Shown here piece after piece: positions 1 through 11,647 of a DNA stretch of 64,000 nt. Location of the stretch: positions 744,001 through 808,000 of the forward strand of contig NZ_FOFV01000001.1 of the NCBI RefSeq assembly GCF_900111005.1. Direction: 5' to 3'. The notes beneath the pieces are model-generated. The model was not told the origin of the DNA and searched no databases. It was given only the letters and a program-made list of their open reading frames with translations. A program made the position numbers and the translations under genes. Origin of the DNA: Lentzea albida. GTDB lineage: Bacteria; Actinomycetota; Actinomycetes; Mycobacteriales; Pseudonocardiaceae. The first letter of the stretch is position 1; each line of letters begins with the position of its first letter.

Positions 1-1
1 T

Positions 2-334
2 GCCGCACTTCTGTACCAGGGCGCGATTCGATTCGATCTTGGAAAGTTCTTCACGGTCACGGGCGTGCTGCTCGTGTTCGTCGCCGCCGGCGTCCTCAGC
101 TACGGCATCCACGACCTGCAGGAGGCCGCGATCCTGCCCGGTCTGAACACGCTGGCGTTCGACATCAGCGACACCCTGCCGGAGGACTCCTGGTACGGGG
201 CGCTGCTCAAGGGCTTCTTCAACTACTCGCAGCGGACCTCCGTGCTGCAGGCCATCGCGTGGGTCGCCTACGTGGTGGTGGTCCTGTCCCTGTTCCTCAT
301 CCGGCCGCGCCGTCGCGCCGCCGTGGCCAACTGA
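2..334 (+). CDS. efeU: EfeU/FTR1-family iron permease, C-terminal part (5' cut by window edge)
   Basis: The frame is open from base 2 to a TGA at 332-334, giving the last 110 residues of a membrane protein. The visible part has two hydrophobic segments, one of them leading into the motif GIHDLQEA-ILPG, and a C-terminal helix (VAYVVVVLSLFLI) followed by an Arg-rich cytoplasmic tail. This matches the C-terminal end of the high-affinity iron permease EfeU of the FTR1 family. The REXXE iron-binding motifs would lie upstream of the window. Identity is supported by the two following genes, efeO and efeB, which complete the EfeUOB ferrous/ferric iron uptake system. The gene ends 14 bp before the efeO start, so the three form one operon. 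Confidence 0.9.
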   Translation, partial: AALLYQGAIRFDLGKFFTVTGVLLVFVAAGVLSYGIHDLQEAAILPGLNTLAFDISDTLPEDSWYGALLKGFFNYSQRTSVLQAIAWVAYVVVVLSLFLIRPRRRAAVAN

Positions 335-348
335 TCACTGGAGCAACC

Positions 349-1467
349 GTGCGCAAGGCAGCAGTCATCCTGGGTTCTCTCGCGGTGCTGGCGGCGTGCA
401 GCAGCAACGGCGGCACGTCCGGCGCGAGCGGCAACATCGCGGTCGAGGCGAGCGACGACGCGTGCAAGGTCGCGAAGACCGAGGCGAGCACCGGCAACGT
501 CACGTTCGAGGTGACCAACAAGGGCACCAAGGTCACCGAGTTCTACCTCTACGCCGAGGGCGACCGGATCCTCGGCGAGGTCGAGAACATCGGACCGGGC
601 CTGAGCCGCAAGCTGATCGTCGAGGTCACGGAGTCCGGCAAGTTCCAGACCGCGTGCAAGCCCGGCATGAAGGGCGACGGCATCCGGGGCGACTTCACGG
701 TCACCGGTGACGCCAAGAAGTCGACCGACGGCAACGCGTTGCTGGCCGAGGCGACCAAGAGCTACCAGCGCTACGTGACCTCGCAGGCCGACCAGCTGCT
801 CGTGAAGACCGAGGAGTTCGTCAACGCCGTCAAGGCGAAGAAGGTCGACGAGGCCAAGGCGCTGTTCCCCGTCTCGCGGGTCTACTGGGAGCGCATCGAG
901 CCCGTCGCGGAGAGCTTCGGCGACCTCGACCCCAAGATCGACGGCCGCGAGGACGTCATCGAGGAGGGCATGGCGTTCACCGGGTACCACCGCCTGGAGA
1001 AGGACCTCTGGGAGTCGGGTCTGCAGGCCGACTCGGAGAAGATCGCCGACCAGCTGCTGACCGACGTGAAGGAGATCGTCACCAAGGCCAAGGCGGTCGA
1101 GCTGACGCCCGTGCAGCTCGCCAACGGCGCCAAGGAGCTGCTCGACGAGGTCGCCACCGGCAAGATCACCGGCGAGGAGGACCGCTACTCGCACACCGAC
1201 CTGTGGGACTTCCGCGCCAACGTCGACGGCTCGCAGGCCGCGATCGCCGCGCTGCGCCCCGTGGTGGAGCAGAGGGACAAGGCGCTCGTGTCCACTCTGG
1301 ACGCGAAGTTCAAGGCGCTCGACGAGGCCCTGGAGAAGCAGCGCAAGGGCGACGGCTTCAAGCTCTACACCGAGCTCTCGCAGGACGAGGTCAAGGCGCT
1401 CGCCGAGGCCGTCGACGCGCTCGGCGAGCCGGTCAGCAAGGTCGCGGAAGTGGTGTCGGCCAAGTGA
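349..1467 (+). CDS. efeO: EfeO, iron uptake lipoprotein (cupredoxin plus M75 imelysin-like domains)
   Basis: The protein has 372 residues and is the extracytoplasmic partner of the EfeU permease. A GTG start at 349 has a GGAG Shine-Dalgarno just upstream and gives a short signal peptide ending in a lipobox LAVLAAC, so the mature protein is probably a membrane-anchored lipoprotein. An N-terminal cupredoxin-like region (about residues 30-120) is followed by a helical M75/imelysin-like domain carrying the HxxE metal motif in GYHRLEKDLW. A longer in-frame extension to 259 would run through efeU and destroy the signal peptide, so it is rejected. The 3' end overlaps the efeB start by 4 bp (GTGA), which indicates translational coupling. 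Confidence 0.94.
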   Translation: MRKAAVILGSLAVLAACSSNGGTSGASGNIAVEASDDACKVAKTEASTGNVTFEVTNKGTKVTEFYLYAEGDRILGEVENIGPGLSRKLIVEVTESGKFQTACKPGMKGDGIRGDFTVTGDAKKSTDGNALLAEATKSYQRYVTSQADQLLVKTEEFVNAVKAKKVDEAKALFPVSRVYWERIEPVAESFGDLDPKIDGREDVIEEGMAFTGYHRLEKDLWESGLQADSEKIADQLLTDVKEIVTKAKAVELTPVQLANGAKELLDEVATGKITGEEDRYSHTDLWDFRANVDGSQAAIAALRPVVEQRDKALVSTLDAKFKALDEALEKQRKGDGFKLYTELSQDEVKALAEAVDALGEPVSKVAEVVSAK

Positions 1468-2708
1468 CGGGGGTGCCCAGGCGCAGGCTGCTCGGGTTCG
1501 CGGGCGCCGGTGTGGCGCTCGCGGGCGCGGGTGCCGCCGCCGGTGCGCTCGCCTCGCGCGAGTCGACGGCCGTCGAGAACGTCGCGGCGGCCAAGGTCCC
1601 GTTCCGCGGGGACGTCCAGGCCGGCATCACCACACCCGCGCAGGACCACATGCACTTCGTCGCGCTCGACGTGAAGACGAAGAGCCGCGACGAGCTGGTG
1701 GAGCTGCTCCAGCAGTGGACCGTCGCCGCGGAACGGATGACGGCGGGCCAGGAGGCCGCGGAGAACGGCGCGGTCGGCGGCAACGCGGAGGCGCCGCCCA
1801 AGGACACCGGCGAGGCGCTCGACCTGCCCGCGTCCGCGCTGACGATCACGATCGGCTTCGGCCCGTCCCTGTTCGACGACAGGTTCGGGCTCGCGTCGAA
1901 GCGGCCGGAACGCCTGATCGACCTGCCGCGGTTCCCGAAGGACGACCTGGACCCCGCGCGCAGCAACGGCGACATCTGCATCCAGGCCTGCGCGAACGAC
2001 CCGCAGGTCGCCGTGCACGCCGTCCGCAACCTGGTGCGCATCGGGTTCGGCAAGGTCGCGGTCCGCTGGTCGCAGCTCGGCTTCGGCCGCACCTCCTCGA
2101 CCACGCGCGACCAGGCGACGCCGCGCAACATGTTCGGGTTCAAGGACGGCACCCGCAACATCAAGGCCGAGGACACCGACCACCTGCGCGACCACGTCTG
2201 GGTCTCGCGGGAGGACGGCCCGGACTGGCTCGTCGGCGGCACGTACCTGGTCACGCGCCGCATCCGGATGCACATCGAGATCTGGGACCGCACGTCGCTG
2301 GTCGAGCAGGAGCAGATCGTCGGCCGCACCAAGGGCGAGGGCGCGCCGCTCGGGCAGGCCGAGGAGTTCGACGAGCCCGACCTGCACGTCAAGGGCGCGG
2401 GCGGCGTCCCGTTGATCGGCGACATCGCGCACATCAGGCTCGCGTCACCGGAGTCGTTGAACGGCGCCAGGATCCTGCGCCGCGGCTACAACTTCACCGA
2501 CGGCTCGGACGGCCTCGGGCACCTCGACGCGGGACTGTTCTTCGTGGCGTTCAACCGCGACACCCGCACCCAGTTCGTGCCGATGCAGCAGGCGTTGTCC
2601 ACAAAGGACGACATGATGGAGTACGTGGAGCACACCGGGTCCGGGCACTTCGCGGTGCCGCCGGGCGTGCGGGAGGGCGGGTTCTGGGGAGACGGGCTGT
2701 TCCGCTAG
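1464..2708 (+). CDS. efeB: EfeB, Dyp-type haem peroxidase exported by Tat
   Basis: The protein has 414 residues and is the third member of the EfeUOB iron uptake operon. The GTG at 1464 overlaps the efeO stop codon; a second GTG at 1473 is possible. The N-terminus carries a twin-arginine signal (PRRRLLGFAGAGVALAGAG), expected for a cofactor-loaded peroxidase exported folded. The Dyp family signature GXXDG appears as GFKDGTRN, and a distal histidine lies in the C-terminal HTGSGHF segment. EfeB family members oxidise ferrous iron or act on haem outside the membrane. The gene converges on the next gene and overlaps its stop codon. Confidence 0.93.
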   Translation: MTGVPRRRLLGFAGAGVALAGAGAAAGALASRESTAVENVAAAKVPFRGDVQAGITTPAQDHMHFVALDVKTKSRDELVELLQQWTVAAERMTAGQEAAENGAVGGNAEAPPKDTGEALDLPASALTITIGFGPSLFDDRFGLASKRPERLIDLPRFPKDDLDPARSNGDICIQACANDPQVAVHAVRNLVRIGFGKVAVRWSQLGFGRTSSTTRDQATPRNMFGFKDGTRNIKAEDTDHLRDHVWVSREDGPDWLVGGTYLVTRRIRMHIEIWDRTSLVEQEQIVGRTKGEGAPLGQAEEFDEPDLHVKGAGGVPLIGDIAHIRLASPESLNGARILRRGYNFTDGSDGLGHLDAGLFFVAFNRDTRTQFVPMQQALSTKDDMMEYVEHTGSGHFAVPPGVREGGFWGDGLFR

Positions 2709-3076
2709 TTCCCCAGGGCCAGCCGGGCTTTGACCTCTCCGAGCGCCTCCTGGTACTCCGGTGACGGGTGCATCGCGACCGCCATCCGGAGCTGGGCGAG
2801 CGCCTCGGGGAGGCGCCCCTGCCGTTGCAGCGTCTTGCCGAGCGCGAACCGGGCGTAGTGGTCGCTCGGGTCGAGGTCGAGGACCTTGCGGAACGCCTCT
2901 TCGGCCCGGTTGAGCTGCGCGGACCCGAGGTAGGCCCGGCCGGCCAGCAGCTGCACGGACGGCGCCTCGCCGGCCTCGTCCAGCACCGGCCTCAGTTCGC
3001 GCAGCGCGTCGAGAGGCCTGCGCTGCGCCATCAACGCCTCGGCCTTCCGAAACGCTTCGAAGGTGCCGTCCGTCAT
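2705..3076 (-). CDS. Small tetratricopeptide-repeat protein
   Basis: The protein has 123 residues starting at the ATG of MTDGTFEAF; an in-frame ATG six codons upstream is also possible. It consists almost entirely of TPR-like helical hairpins, for example AEEAFRKVLDLDPSDHYARFALG and a following PEALAQLRMAVAMHP unit, with no signal peptide or catalytic domain. Small proteins of this type occur widely in actinomycetes and probably mediate protein contacts. Its 3' end overlaps the efeB stop by 4 bp in a convergent arrangement. No specific partner can be read from the context. Confidence 0.8.
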   Translation of the reverse strand: MTDGTFEAFRKAEALMAQRRPLDALRELRPVLDEAGEAPSVQLLAGRAYLGSAQLNRAEEAFRKVLDLDPSDHYARFALGKTLQRQGRLPEALAQLRMAVAMHPSPEYQEALGEVKARLALGN

Positions 3077-3280
3077 TCGATCAAGGCTACCCACCGCTCG
3101 CGCGTTCTTCGACTGCCGTCCGGGCGACAGGACCTGAAGGAGTGGCCTTCCCGAGTCGGCACGCTCCGGTCCAATTCGGACGGCGTCACGGCCACGGCGA
3201 GCGCGCCGACCGGGTGGCGGACGCCCGGACCAGCACGGTCGTGGCGGCGAAGCCGGGCCTGATCCGCGGGTGGTCCAGTC

Positions 3281-3955
3281 CTACCAGCCGAGTGCCTTCC
3301 CGTAGGCCTCCCGAACCACACCGAGACACCACTGCGCTGCGGGTACCTCTCCCGTCTGGTGTGCGAGTTGCGAGTGCCAGTCCAGCCCGGACGGCAAGGA
3401 GGCGAAGTCGTACTTCTGCACCGAGGCTCCCGTCGTGTCGCGGACCAGGCCTGCTGCCTCGGACGTCAGCGCACCCAGTTCGGCGAGGCGGGCGAGGTCG
3501 TACAGATCCCTGGCCGCATGCCGGTCCGCCCAGGCGAGGGTCTTCATCGCGGCGAACGCCTGCAGTGTCGGCACTCTGAGCACGACGTCCGAGGTGTCGT
3601 CGCTGTACCTGGTCTCGATCCGAACCGCTTCGCTGGGCCACGGAGCCCACTCCTCGTGATCGAGGAGCTGGACCCGGACGCGGAGATCGGACGTCGTCAC
3701 GAGAACCCCGGGCTCGACCGCGGACCTCGTGGACCGCAACGGTGGATCCCAGGAGGTCCTGGGGAACTCGCGGCGCAGGAGCCCTGGAAGGCCTTCGTCG
3801 AGTGCGTCCGCGACGGCTCGGCGGTCCGGCGCCCAGAGGTCGATGTCCTCCGACAGGCGTCCTCCCGCGGCCGGGTCCGCGAGGTGTGTTCTGGCCAGTG
3901 CCGTTCCACGGACGAAGAGGACGTCGGGTGCTACTCGCGGCAGGCACGCCAACAC
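3281..3955 (-). CDS. AbiEii/AbiGii-type nucleotidyltransferase toxin, apparently 5'-frameshifted
   Basis: The annotated frame starts at a GTG (3955) and encodes 224 residues of an AbiEii-family toxin, the nucleotidyltransferase component of type IV AbiE systems. The motifs FVRGTAL and SEDIDLW form the nucleotidyltransferase core. Homology continues upstream of this GTG: the frame reads VADLFGVAEEQVRRDHLISH but has no start codon there. One base out of frame, a GTG at 4041 overlaps the antitoxin stop and reads VLDQEELAR, the expected N-terminus. A single-base deletion near 4015-4018 would therefore explain the structure. Either the toxin is inactivated, or it is made from the internal GTG without its N-terminal helix, or the sequence has an error. 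Confidence 0.75.
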   Translation of the reverse strand: MLACLPRVAPDVLFVRGTALARTHLADPAAGGRLSEDIDLWAPDRRAVADALDEGLPGLLRREFPRTSWDPPLRSTRSAVEPGVLVTTSDLRVRVQLLDHEEWAPWPSEAVRIETRYSDDTSDVVLRVPTLQAFAAMKTLAWADRHAARDLYDLARLAELGALTSEAAGLVRDTTGASVQKYDFASLPSGLDWHSQLAHQTGEVPAAQWCLGVVREAYGKALGW

Positions 3956-4033
3956 GTGGCTGATCAGGTGATCCCGTCTGACCTGCTCCTCCGCGACGCC
4001 GAACAGGTCGGCGACCGCGCGAGCTCCTCTTGA

Positions 4034-4669
4034 TCAAGCACCCGCCGCCTCCTTCAGCCTGGCCAGTGCCCCCGGCCGGTGCTGGTCCCGCGCGAGTTCC
4101 TCGGTGACCGCCCAATCGATCTTGCGAGCGAGAGCCCGAAGGACCGGCTCGGCGGCGGCCCTCCCCAGGCCGCCGAGTTCCGGACGTGCGGCGACGTCGA
4201 GGGCTGTCTGCTCCGGCGTCGTCATCCAGCCGGTCGTGAGTTCGGTTTCCGCGCGTTCGAGGTCGAGGCGTCGCACGTCCCGCTTCACGAAGACCACGTC
4301 ACCCACGGCGGTGTGCAGGACCGGCCGCTGTTTGGGGACGGCCACGACCGCGGTGGCGACGGCGCGCGGCAGAGCGCCGTGACGACGTGCCGCGGTGACG
4401 CTCATCAGCGCGGCGGCGTCCCTGCCGTAGTCGGCCTGGGCCACTCCCAACGCGACTGCCGCCAGGTCCGGCCGCCATCGCGGGTCACCGAGCCGTTCCA
4501 TCGGTGCGAGCGCGTAGTAGCCGGTGCTGATGCGCCAAAGCACCGCCTGGTCGAGCAATCGCTCGAACTCGCTGCGGGGGTGGGTGTACACGTCAGCCGC
4601 ATCCCTGGGGCGCAGCACCTTGTTGGCTCTCCTGGCGAGCGCCGTCGGCAGGGTGACGCGATCCCTCAT
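4034..4669 (-). CDS. AbiEi-type antitoxin / winged-helix transcriptional autorepressor
   Basis: The protein has 211 residues and starts at ATG with a strong GGAGG Shine-Dalgarno five bases upstream. The N-terminal region (LPTALARRANKVLRPRDAADVY) fits the winged-helix DNA-binding domain of AbiEi antitoxins. The C-terminal region is the larger domain of this family, which in characterised systems counteracts the toxin and represses the operon promoter. It lies directly upstream of the AbiEii-like toxin gene in the usual order. An inverted repeat lies between this gene and the divergent SARP gene and is a natural candidate for its own operator. Confidence 0.82.
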   Translation of the reverse strand: MRDRVTLPTALARRANKVLRPRDAADVYTHPRSEFERLLDQAVLWRISTGYYALAPMERLGDPRWRPDLAAVALGVAQADYGRDAAALMSVTAARRHGALPRAVATAVVAVPKQRPVLHTAVGDVVFVKRDVRRLDLERAETELTTGWMTTPEQTALDVAARPELGGLGRAAAEPVLRALARKIDWAVTEELARDQHRPGALARLKEAAGA

Positions 4670-4677
4670 ACAACCTC

Positions 4678-4696
4678 CGTAGGCCTGGACCCTACG
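4678..4696 (-). promoter_or_regulatory. Inverted repeat, candidate AbiEi operator
   Basis: A perfect 6-bp inverted repeat CGTAGG / CCTACG is separated by 7 bp. It lies just upstream of the antitoxin Shine-Dalgarno and downstream of an AT-rich TATTAT-like segment on the minus strand. AbiEi antitoxins are known to bind inverted repeats in their own promoters. The assignment is by position only. Confidence 0.4.
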
Positions 4697-4755
4697 CTCA
4701 TAATACTAGTTTCGGTCGGGGATGCCGGGAATGCGCCCGAGCGTTGGCACGTTGC

Positions 4756-6294
4756 ATGAGCCTGCGCTTCTCACTGATGGGTCCGGTACGAGCCTGGCGC
4801 GATGACGAGGAGATCGACCTGGGCCCTCGCCAGCAGCGCGCGGTCCTGGCGGCGTTGCTGCTGAACAACGGCATCCGCCTGAGCAACGACCAGCTGATCG
4901 GCATGGTGTGGGACGACCCCACGCCGAGCGCGGTCATGGCGTTGCGGACGTACACCTACAAGCTCCGCAAGCTGATGCCGGAGCTGGACCTGAGGTCGAA
5001 GGACGGCGGCTACACCCTGCGTGCCGAGGTCTTCGACGACTGCCGCGACGAGCCGTTCGTCGGGATGACCAGCACCTACTTCGAGGCGCAGCGCGTGCGG
5101 GTCGCCAACGAGCGGCTCCAGTGCCGGGAGGCCCTGCTCGAACGCGAGATGGACGTCCTCGAACTGCAGAAGCACGTCGCCGCCTTCCCGCACCGGGAAC
5201 GCCCGCGCGCGCTGCTGATGCGCGCGCTCTACCGCGAGGGCAGGCAGGCCGAGGCGTTGGAGCAGTTCCACCAGGCGCGGGCTCTGCTGAACGACGAACT
5301 GGGCCTTGAACCCGGCCCCGACCTGCGTGAGGTGCACGCGCAGATCCTGAGGGGCGAGCTCACCGTCCAGCGACGGCCCGAGCAGCTGCCGCCCGACATC
5401 GACGACTTCACCGGCCGTGCCGAGGAGATCGCGCGGGCGCTCGACACCCTGCCGCGCACGGTCGGCATCGCGGGCATGCACGGCAGCGGCAAGACCGCGC
5501 TGGCAGTGCGCATCGGGCACCTCGCGAGGGACCGGTTCCCCGACGGGCAGATCTTCGTGCAGGGCCACGACGTCGCGAGCGAGCTGCTGCGCGCGGTCGG
5601 GGTGGAGAACCCGGTGGGGGACAGGGCCGCGCTGTGGCGGGAGAAGGCGCGCGGCAAGCGGTTCCTGATCGTCGTCGACGACCTGCAGGACCCCGTCTCC
5701 GTGAAGGACCTGCACGTGCCCGGTTCGGCCATGATCCTCACGAGCGTGCGCCGCTGGAACGAGCTGCCGGGCGTGACCTGGCTGGTCATCGCCGGGCTCG
5801 CCGTGCCGGAGGCCCGCGAGTTCTTCGCCAAGATCGCGGACCCGGCGCGGCTCGCGGCCGAGCCGGAGCTGGTGACGAGGGTCCTCGACCGCGTCTCCCA
5901 CCTGCCGAACCCGATCCGCGTGCTCGGCGGCAAGCTCAGCAGCCGCCCGCGCTTCACCGTCGCGATGCTGCTGCGGCAGATGGAGCGGGAGACCGCGCTC
6001 GGCGAGGCGGTGCCGTCGGACTGCCAGGCGGTGCTCGCGCCGATGGACAAGGCCGACCGGCAGCTGACCGGCGACCAGCGGCACCTGCTGGAGTGCTTCA
6101 CCAGGCAGGGCGCCGAGGAGGTCGACGTGTGCGAGGCCGCGGCGATGTCCGGCGGTGACGTCGCGGCCATCGAGCTGTTGATGGAGGCGCTCGCCGACGT
6201 GCACCTGATCGAACCGCTGGAGCTCGGCCGCTACCGCATCCCGTCGTACGTGCGCATCTACTACTCGCTCCGCACACCCGCGCTGACCAGCTGA
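4756..6294 (+). CDS. SARP/AfsR-type regulator: wHTH-BTAD-NTPase
   Basis: The protein has 512 residues. The ATG at 4756 (MSLRFSLMGPVR) is preferred over an in-frame TTG 12 bp upstream because it matches the usual SARP start. The N-terminal 90 residues are an OmpR-like winged helix, and residues about 95-205 are the bacterial transcriptional activation domain ending ELGLEPGPDLR. These are followed by an NTPase domain with a Walker A GMHGSGKT and a Walker B FLIVVDDLQD. It lacks the long TPR tail of AfsR itself. SARP regulators usually activate secondary-metabolite genes, but this one lies 40 kb from the regulator end of the NRPS operon, so its target is unknown. Confidence 0.85.
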   Translation: MSLRFSLMGPVRAWRDDEEIDLGPRQQRAVLAALLLNNGIRLSNDQLIGMVWDDPTPSAVMALRTYTYKLRKLMPELDLRSKDGGYTLRAEVFDDCRDEPFVGMTSTYFEAQRVRVANERLQCREALLEREMDVLELQKHVAAFPHRERPRALLMRALYREGRQAEALEQFHQARALLNDELGLEPGPDLREVHAQILRGELTVQRRPEQLPPDIDDFTGRAEEIARALDTLPRTVGIAGMHGSGKTALAVRIGHLARDRFPDGQIFVQGHDVASELLRAVGVENPVGDRAALWREKARGKRFLIVVDDLQDPVSVKDLHVPGSAMILTSVRRWNELPGVTWLVIAGLAVPEAREFFAKIADPARLAAEPELVTRVLDRVSHLPNPIRVLGGKLSSRPRFTVAMLLRQMERETALGEAVPSDCQAVLAPMDKADRQLTGDQRHLLECFTRQGAEEVDVCEAAAMSGGDVAAIELLMEALADVHLIEPLELGRYRIPSYVRIYYSLRTPALTS

Positions 6295-6344
6295 TTCATC
6301 CGCAATTTATGGCGCGACGATGTGCCGTCGGCAAGTTCGGGGAC

Positions 6345-7085
6345 ATGTCGACCAAGGAATTCCAGGGCAAGAAGGCACTCGTCACCGGAGCCACCTCGGG
6401 CATCGGCCGCGCGATCGCGGTCCGCCTCGCCGAGGAGGGCGCCACCGTCTACGTCACCGGCCGCCGCGCCGAGCTCGGCAAGGAGACCGTCGAGCTCATC
6501 GAGCAGGCGGGCGGCACCGGCCACTTCGTCGTCGCGGACGTCGGCGACCTCGACGACGTCCGCAAGCTGGTGCAGGAGGTCGGTGACGTCGACGTCCTCG
6601 TGAACAACGCGGGCATCTTCCCGTTCTCGCCGACCCCCGAGCAGTCCGTCGAGACCTACGACAAGGTGTTCGACGTCAACGTCCGCGGCACCTACTTCCT
6701 CACCGCGGCCCTCGCGCCCGCCATGGTCGCGAAGGGCAGGGGCGCGATCGTCAACGTCTCGTCGGTCGCGAGCCAGCTCGGCTCGCCGGTCGGGTCCGTC
6801 TACCACGCCTCGAAGTCCGCGATGGACGGCCTGACCAGGTCGTGGGCCCTCGAGTTCGGCGGTTCGGGCGTCCGCGTCAACTCCGTCGCGCCCGGCCCGA
6901 TCCGCACCGAGGCGGCCGTGACGCAGGTCGGCGAGGTGTTCGAGAGCTTCGTCGAGGTCGTCCCGGTCGGCCGGCACGGCACGGCCGAGGAGGTCGCGGA
7001 GGCCGTGCTGTTCGTGGCCTCCGACAAGGCGGGCTTCGTCAACGGCGCCGTGCTGAACGTCGACGGCGGGCTCGTCGTGGCCTAG
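6345..7085 (+). CDS. Short-chain dehydrogenase/reductase (classical SDR)
   Basis: The protein has 246 residues and is a cytoplasmic NAD(P)-dependent oxidoreductase. The ATG at 6345 gives MSTKEFQGKKALVTG; an upstream ATG at 6309 would add a tail not seen in the family. All classical SDR hallmarks are present: the cofactor motif TGATSGIG, NNAG, the catalytic serine in NVSSVAS, the YHASK catalytic Tyr/Lys, and PGPI after the active site. The substrate cannot be inferred. The gene lies downstream of the SARP gene and converges on a hydrolase gene, overlapping its stop by 4 bp. Confidence 0.88.
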   Translation: MSTKEFQGKKALVTGATSGIGRAIAVRLAEEGATVYVTGRRAELGKETVELIEQAGGTGHFVVADVGDLDDVRKLVQEVGDVDVLVNNAGIFPFSPTPEQSVETYDKVFDVNVRGTYFLTAALAPAMVAKGRGAIVNVSSVASQLGSPVGSVYHASKSAMDGLTRSWALEFGGSGVRVNSVAPGPIRTEAAVTQVGEVFESFVEVVPVGRHGTAEEVAEAVLFVASDKAGFVNGAVLNVDGGLVVA

Positions 7086-7777
7086 GTCCGGGCGAGCAGT
7101 GGCCGCAGGGACGAGGGCGACTCGACGTGCACGTTGTGGCCCGCGCCGGGGATCACCACCGGTTCGGGCACCAGCTCCTTCAGGTGCTCCTGGGGGCTCA
7201 TCGGGTCGTTCTCGCCCGTCGCCAGCACGACGTGGGCCTGTGAGGCCATGACCAGCCCGGCCATGTCCGGCCGGCCCACGCCGAAGGCCCTCATGTCGAG
7301 CGACGGCGCCCACCCGCCGTCCACTTCGGACACACCGTGCCGCAGCGGCACCCCGGCCATCTTCGAGGCCCGTTCCTCCGCCTCCTCCCTGGTGGCGAAC
7401 ACCTTCTGCGGTTTGCCGGCCAGTGCCGCGGCCTTCGCCAGCTCCTCGTCGGTCCACCGCACCTTGATGCCGACGCCGACGCACGTGGTCACCTCGACGC
7501 CGAACCAGCCGCTCGCCAGCGCCAGCCCGACGACCCCGCCCAGCGAGTGCCCGACGACCGTGACGGGCTCCCGCGGGACGACCTTCGCGACCTCCGCCGC
7601 GAGCGCGCCGAACGAGTAGCGGTCGATACCGCTTGAACGGCCGTGACCGGGCAGGTCGGGCACGAGCCAGCTGCCCTCCCAGTCGCCGACGACGTCCCGC
7701 CACACCTCACCGGTCGCGCCCAGCCCGTGCAGCAGCACCAGCAACGGCCCGTTCCCACCACGTTCGACATGAAGCAC
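7082..7777 (-). CDS. Alpha/beta-hydrolase fold protein
   Basis: The protein has 231 residues from a GTG at 7777 (VLHVERGG). A longer frame to 7855 runs into the divergent P450 gene and is unlikely. The fold is clear: oxyanion motif LLHGLGATG, nucleophile elbow GHSLGG, a late acid in TGENDPM, and the catalytic His in GAGHNVHVE. It is probably a cytoplasmic esterase or related hydrolase of unknown substrate. Its start is only about 15 bp from the start of the divergent P450 gene, so the two promoters must overlap each other's coding sequence. Confidence 0.85.
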   Translation of the reverse strand: MLHVERGGNGPLLVLLHGLGATGEVWRDVVGDWEGSWLVPDLPGHGRSSGIDRYSFGALAAEVAKVVPREPVTVVGHSLGGVVGLALASGWFGVEVTTCVGVGIKVRWTDEELAKAAALAGKPQKVFATREEAEERASKMAGVPLRHGVSEVDGGWAPSLDMRAFGVGRPDMAGLVMASQAHVVLATGENDPMSPQEHLKELVPEPVVIPGAGHNVHVESPSSLRPLLART

Positions 7778-7792
7778 GTCAGAATCCGTTCT

Positions 7793-11139
<3,347 letters not shown>

Positions 11140-11152
11140 GAGGCTGCAAGGC

Positions 11153-11647
11153 ATGGCCGAGCGCGCGCGTCGTCCCCGTCGCCCCCGCGAAGAGCGGGAG
11201 GCGAGGCCCGCACGCGCGCGCAAGCCTCCTCGCCCGAAGGCGCCGACGCGGCGCGGTGAGGGCACGGGCGGCGCGTTCGGCATGACCGGTACGCGGCGGG
11301 CCGCGTTGTTCGCGATGGTGCTGTGCGCACTGGCGTTGAGCATCGCGGTCCCGTTGCGGACCTACCTCTCGCAGCGCGACGAGCTGCGCGACGTGGGGGC
11401 GGAGCAGCAGAAGCTCCGCGAGACGGTCGCCGCCCTGGAGAAGCGCAAGGCCGAACTGAACGACCCGGCGTACGTGGAGATCGAGGCGCGCAAGCGGCTG
11501 CACTGGGTGCGGCCCGGCGAGACGCCCTACATCGTGCAACTGCCGGGTGACGAGAGTCGCAACACGGAAACGGAGAGGCCGTCGGGCAAGCAGGCGGCAC
11601 AAGGGTCTTGGTACGAGGAACTGTGGGAATCGGTGACGCACAAGTAA
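11153..11647 (+). CDS. ftsB: FtsB/DivIC-family septum formation initiator
   Basis: The protein has 164 residues and is a bitopic membrane protein of the divisome. A long Arg/Pro-rich cytoplasmic N-terminus (about 45 residues) precedes one transmembrane helix (ALFAMVLCALALSIAVPL). An extracytoplasmic coiled coil (EQQKLRETVAALEKRKAEL) and the conserved segment EARKRLHWVRPGETPY follow. This architecture is the actinobacterial DivIC/FtsB form, which bridges FtsQ and FtsL. Its position directly after eno is highly conserved. The 3' end overlaps the next gene by 25 bp. Confidence 0.9.
   Translation: MAERARRPRRPREEREARPARARKPPRPKAPTRRGEGTGGAFGMTGTRRAALFAMVLCALALSIAVPLRTYLSQRDELRDVGAEQQKLRETVAALEKRKAELNDPAYVEIEARKRLHWVRPGETPYIVQLPGDESRNTETERPSGKQAAQGSWYEELWESVTHK

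Noticed and set aside
268..1194. Long minus-strand ORF opposite efeO
   Set aside because: High-GC shadow of efeO; composition is Leu/Arg/Val-biased and it has no domain.
4771..6204. 477-residue minus-strand ORF opposite the SARP gene
   Set aside because: Antisense shadow, with His/Arg/Gln-rich repeats and no ribosome-binding site or domain.
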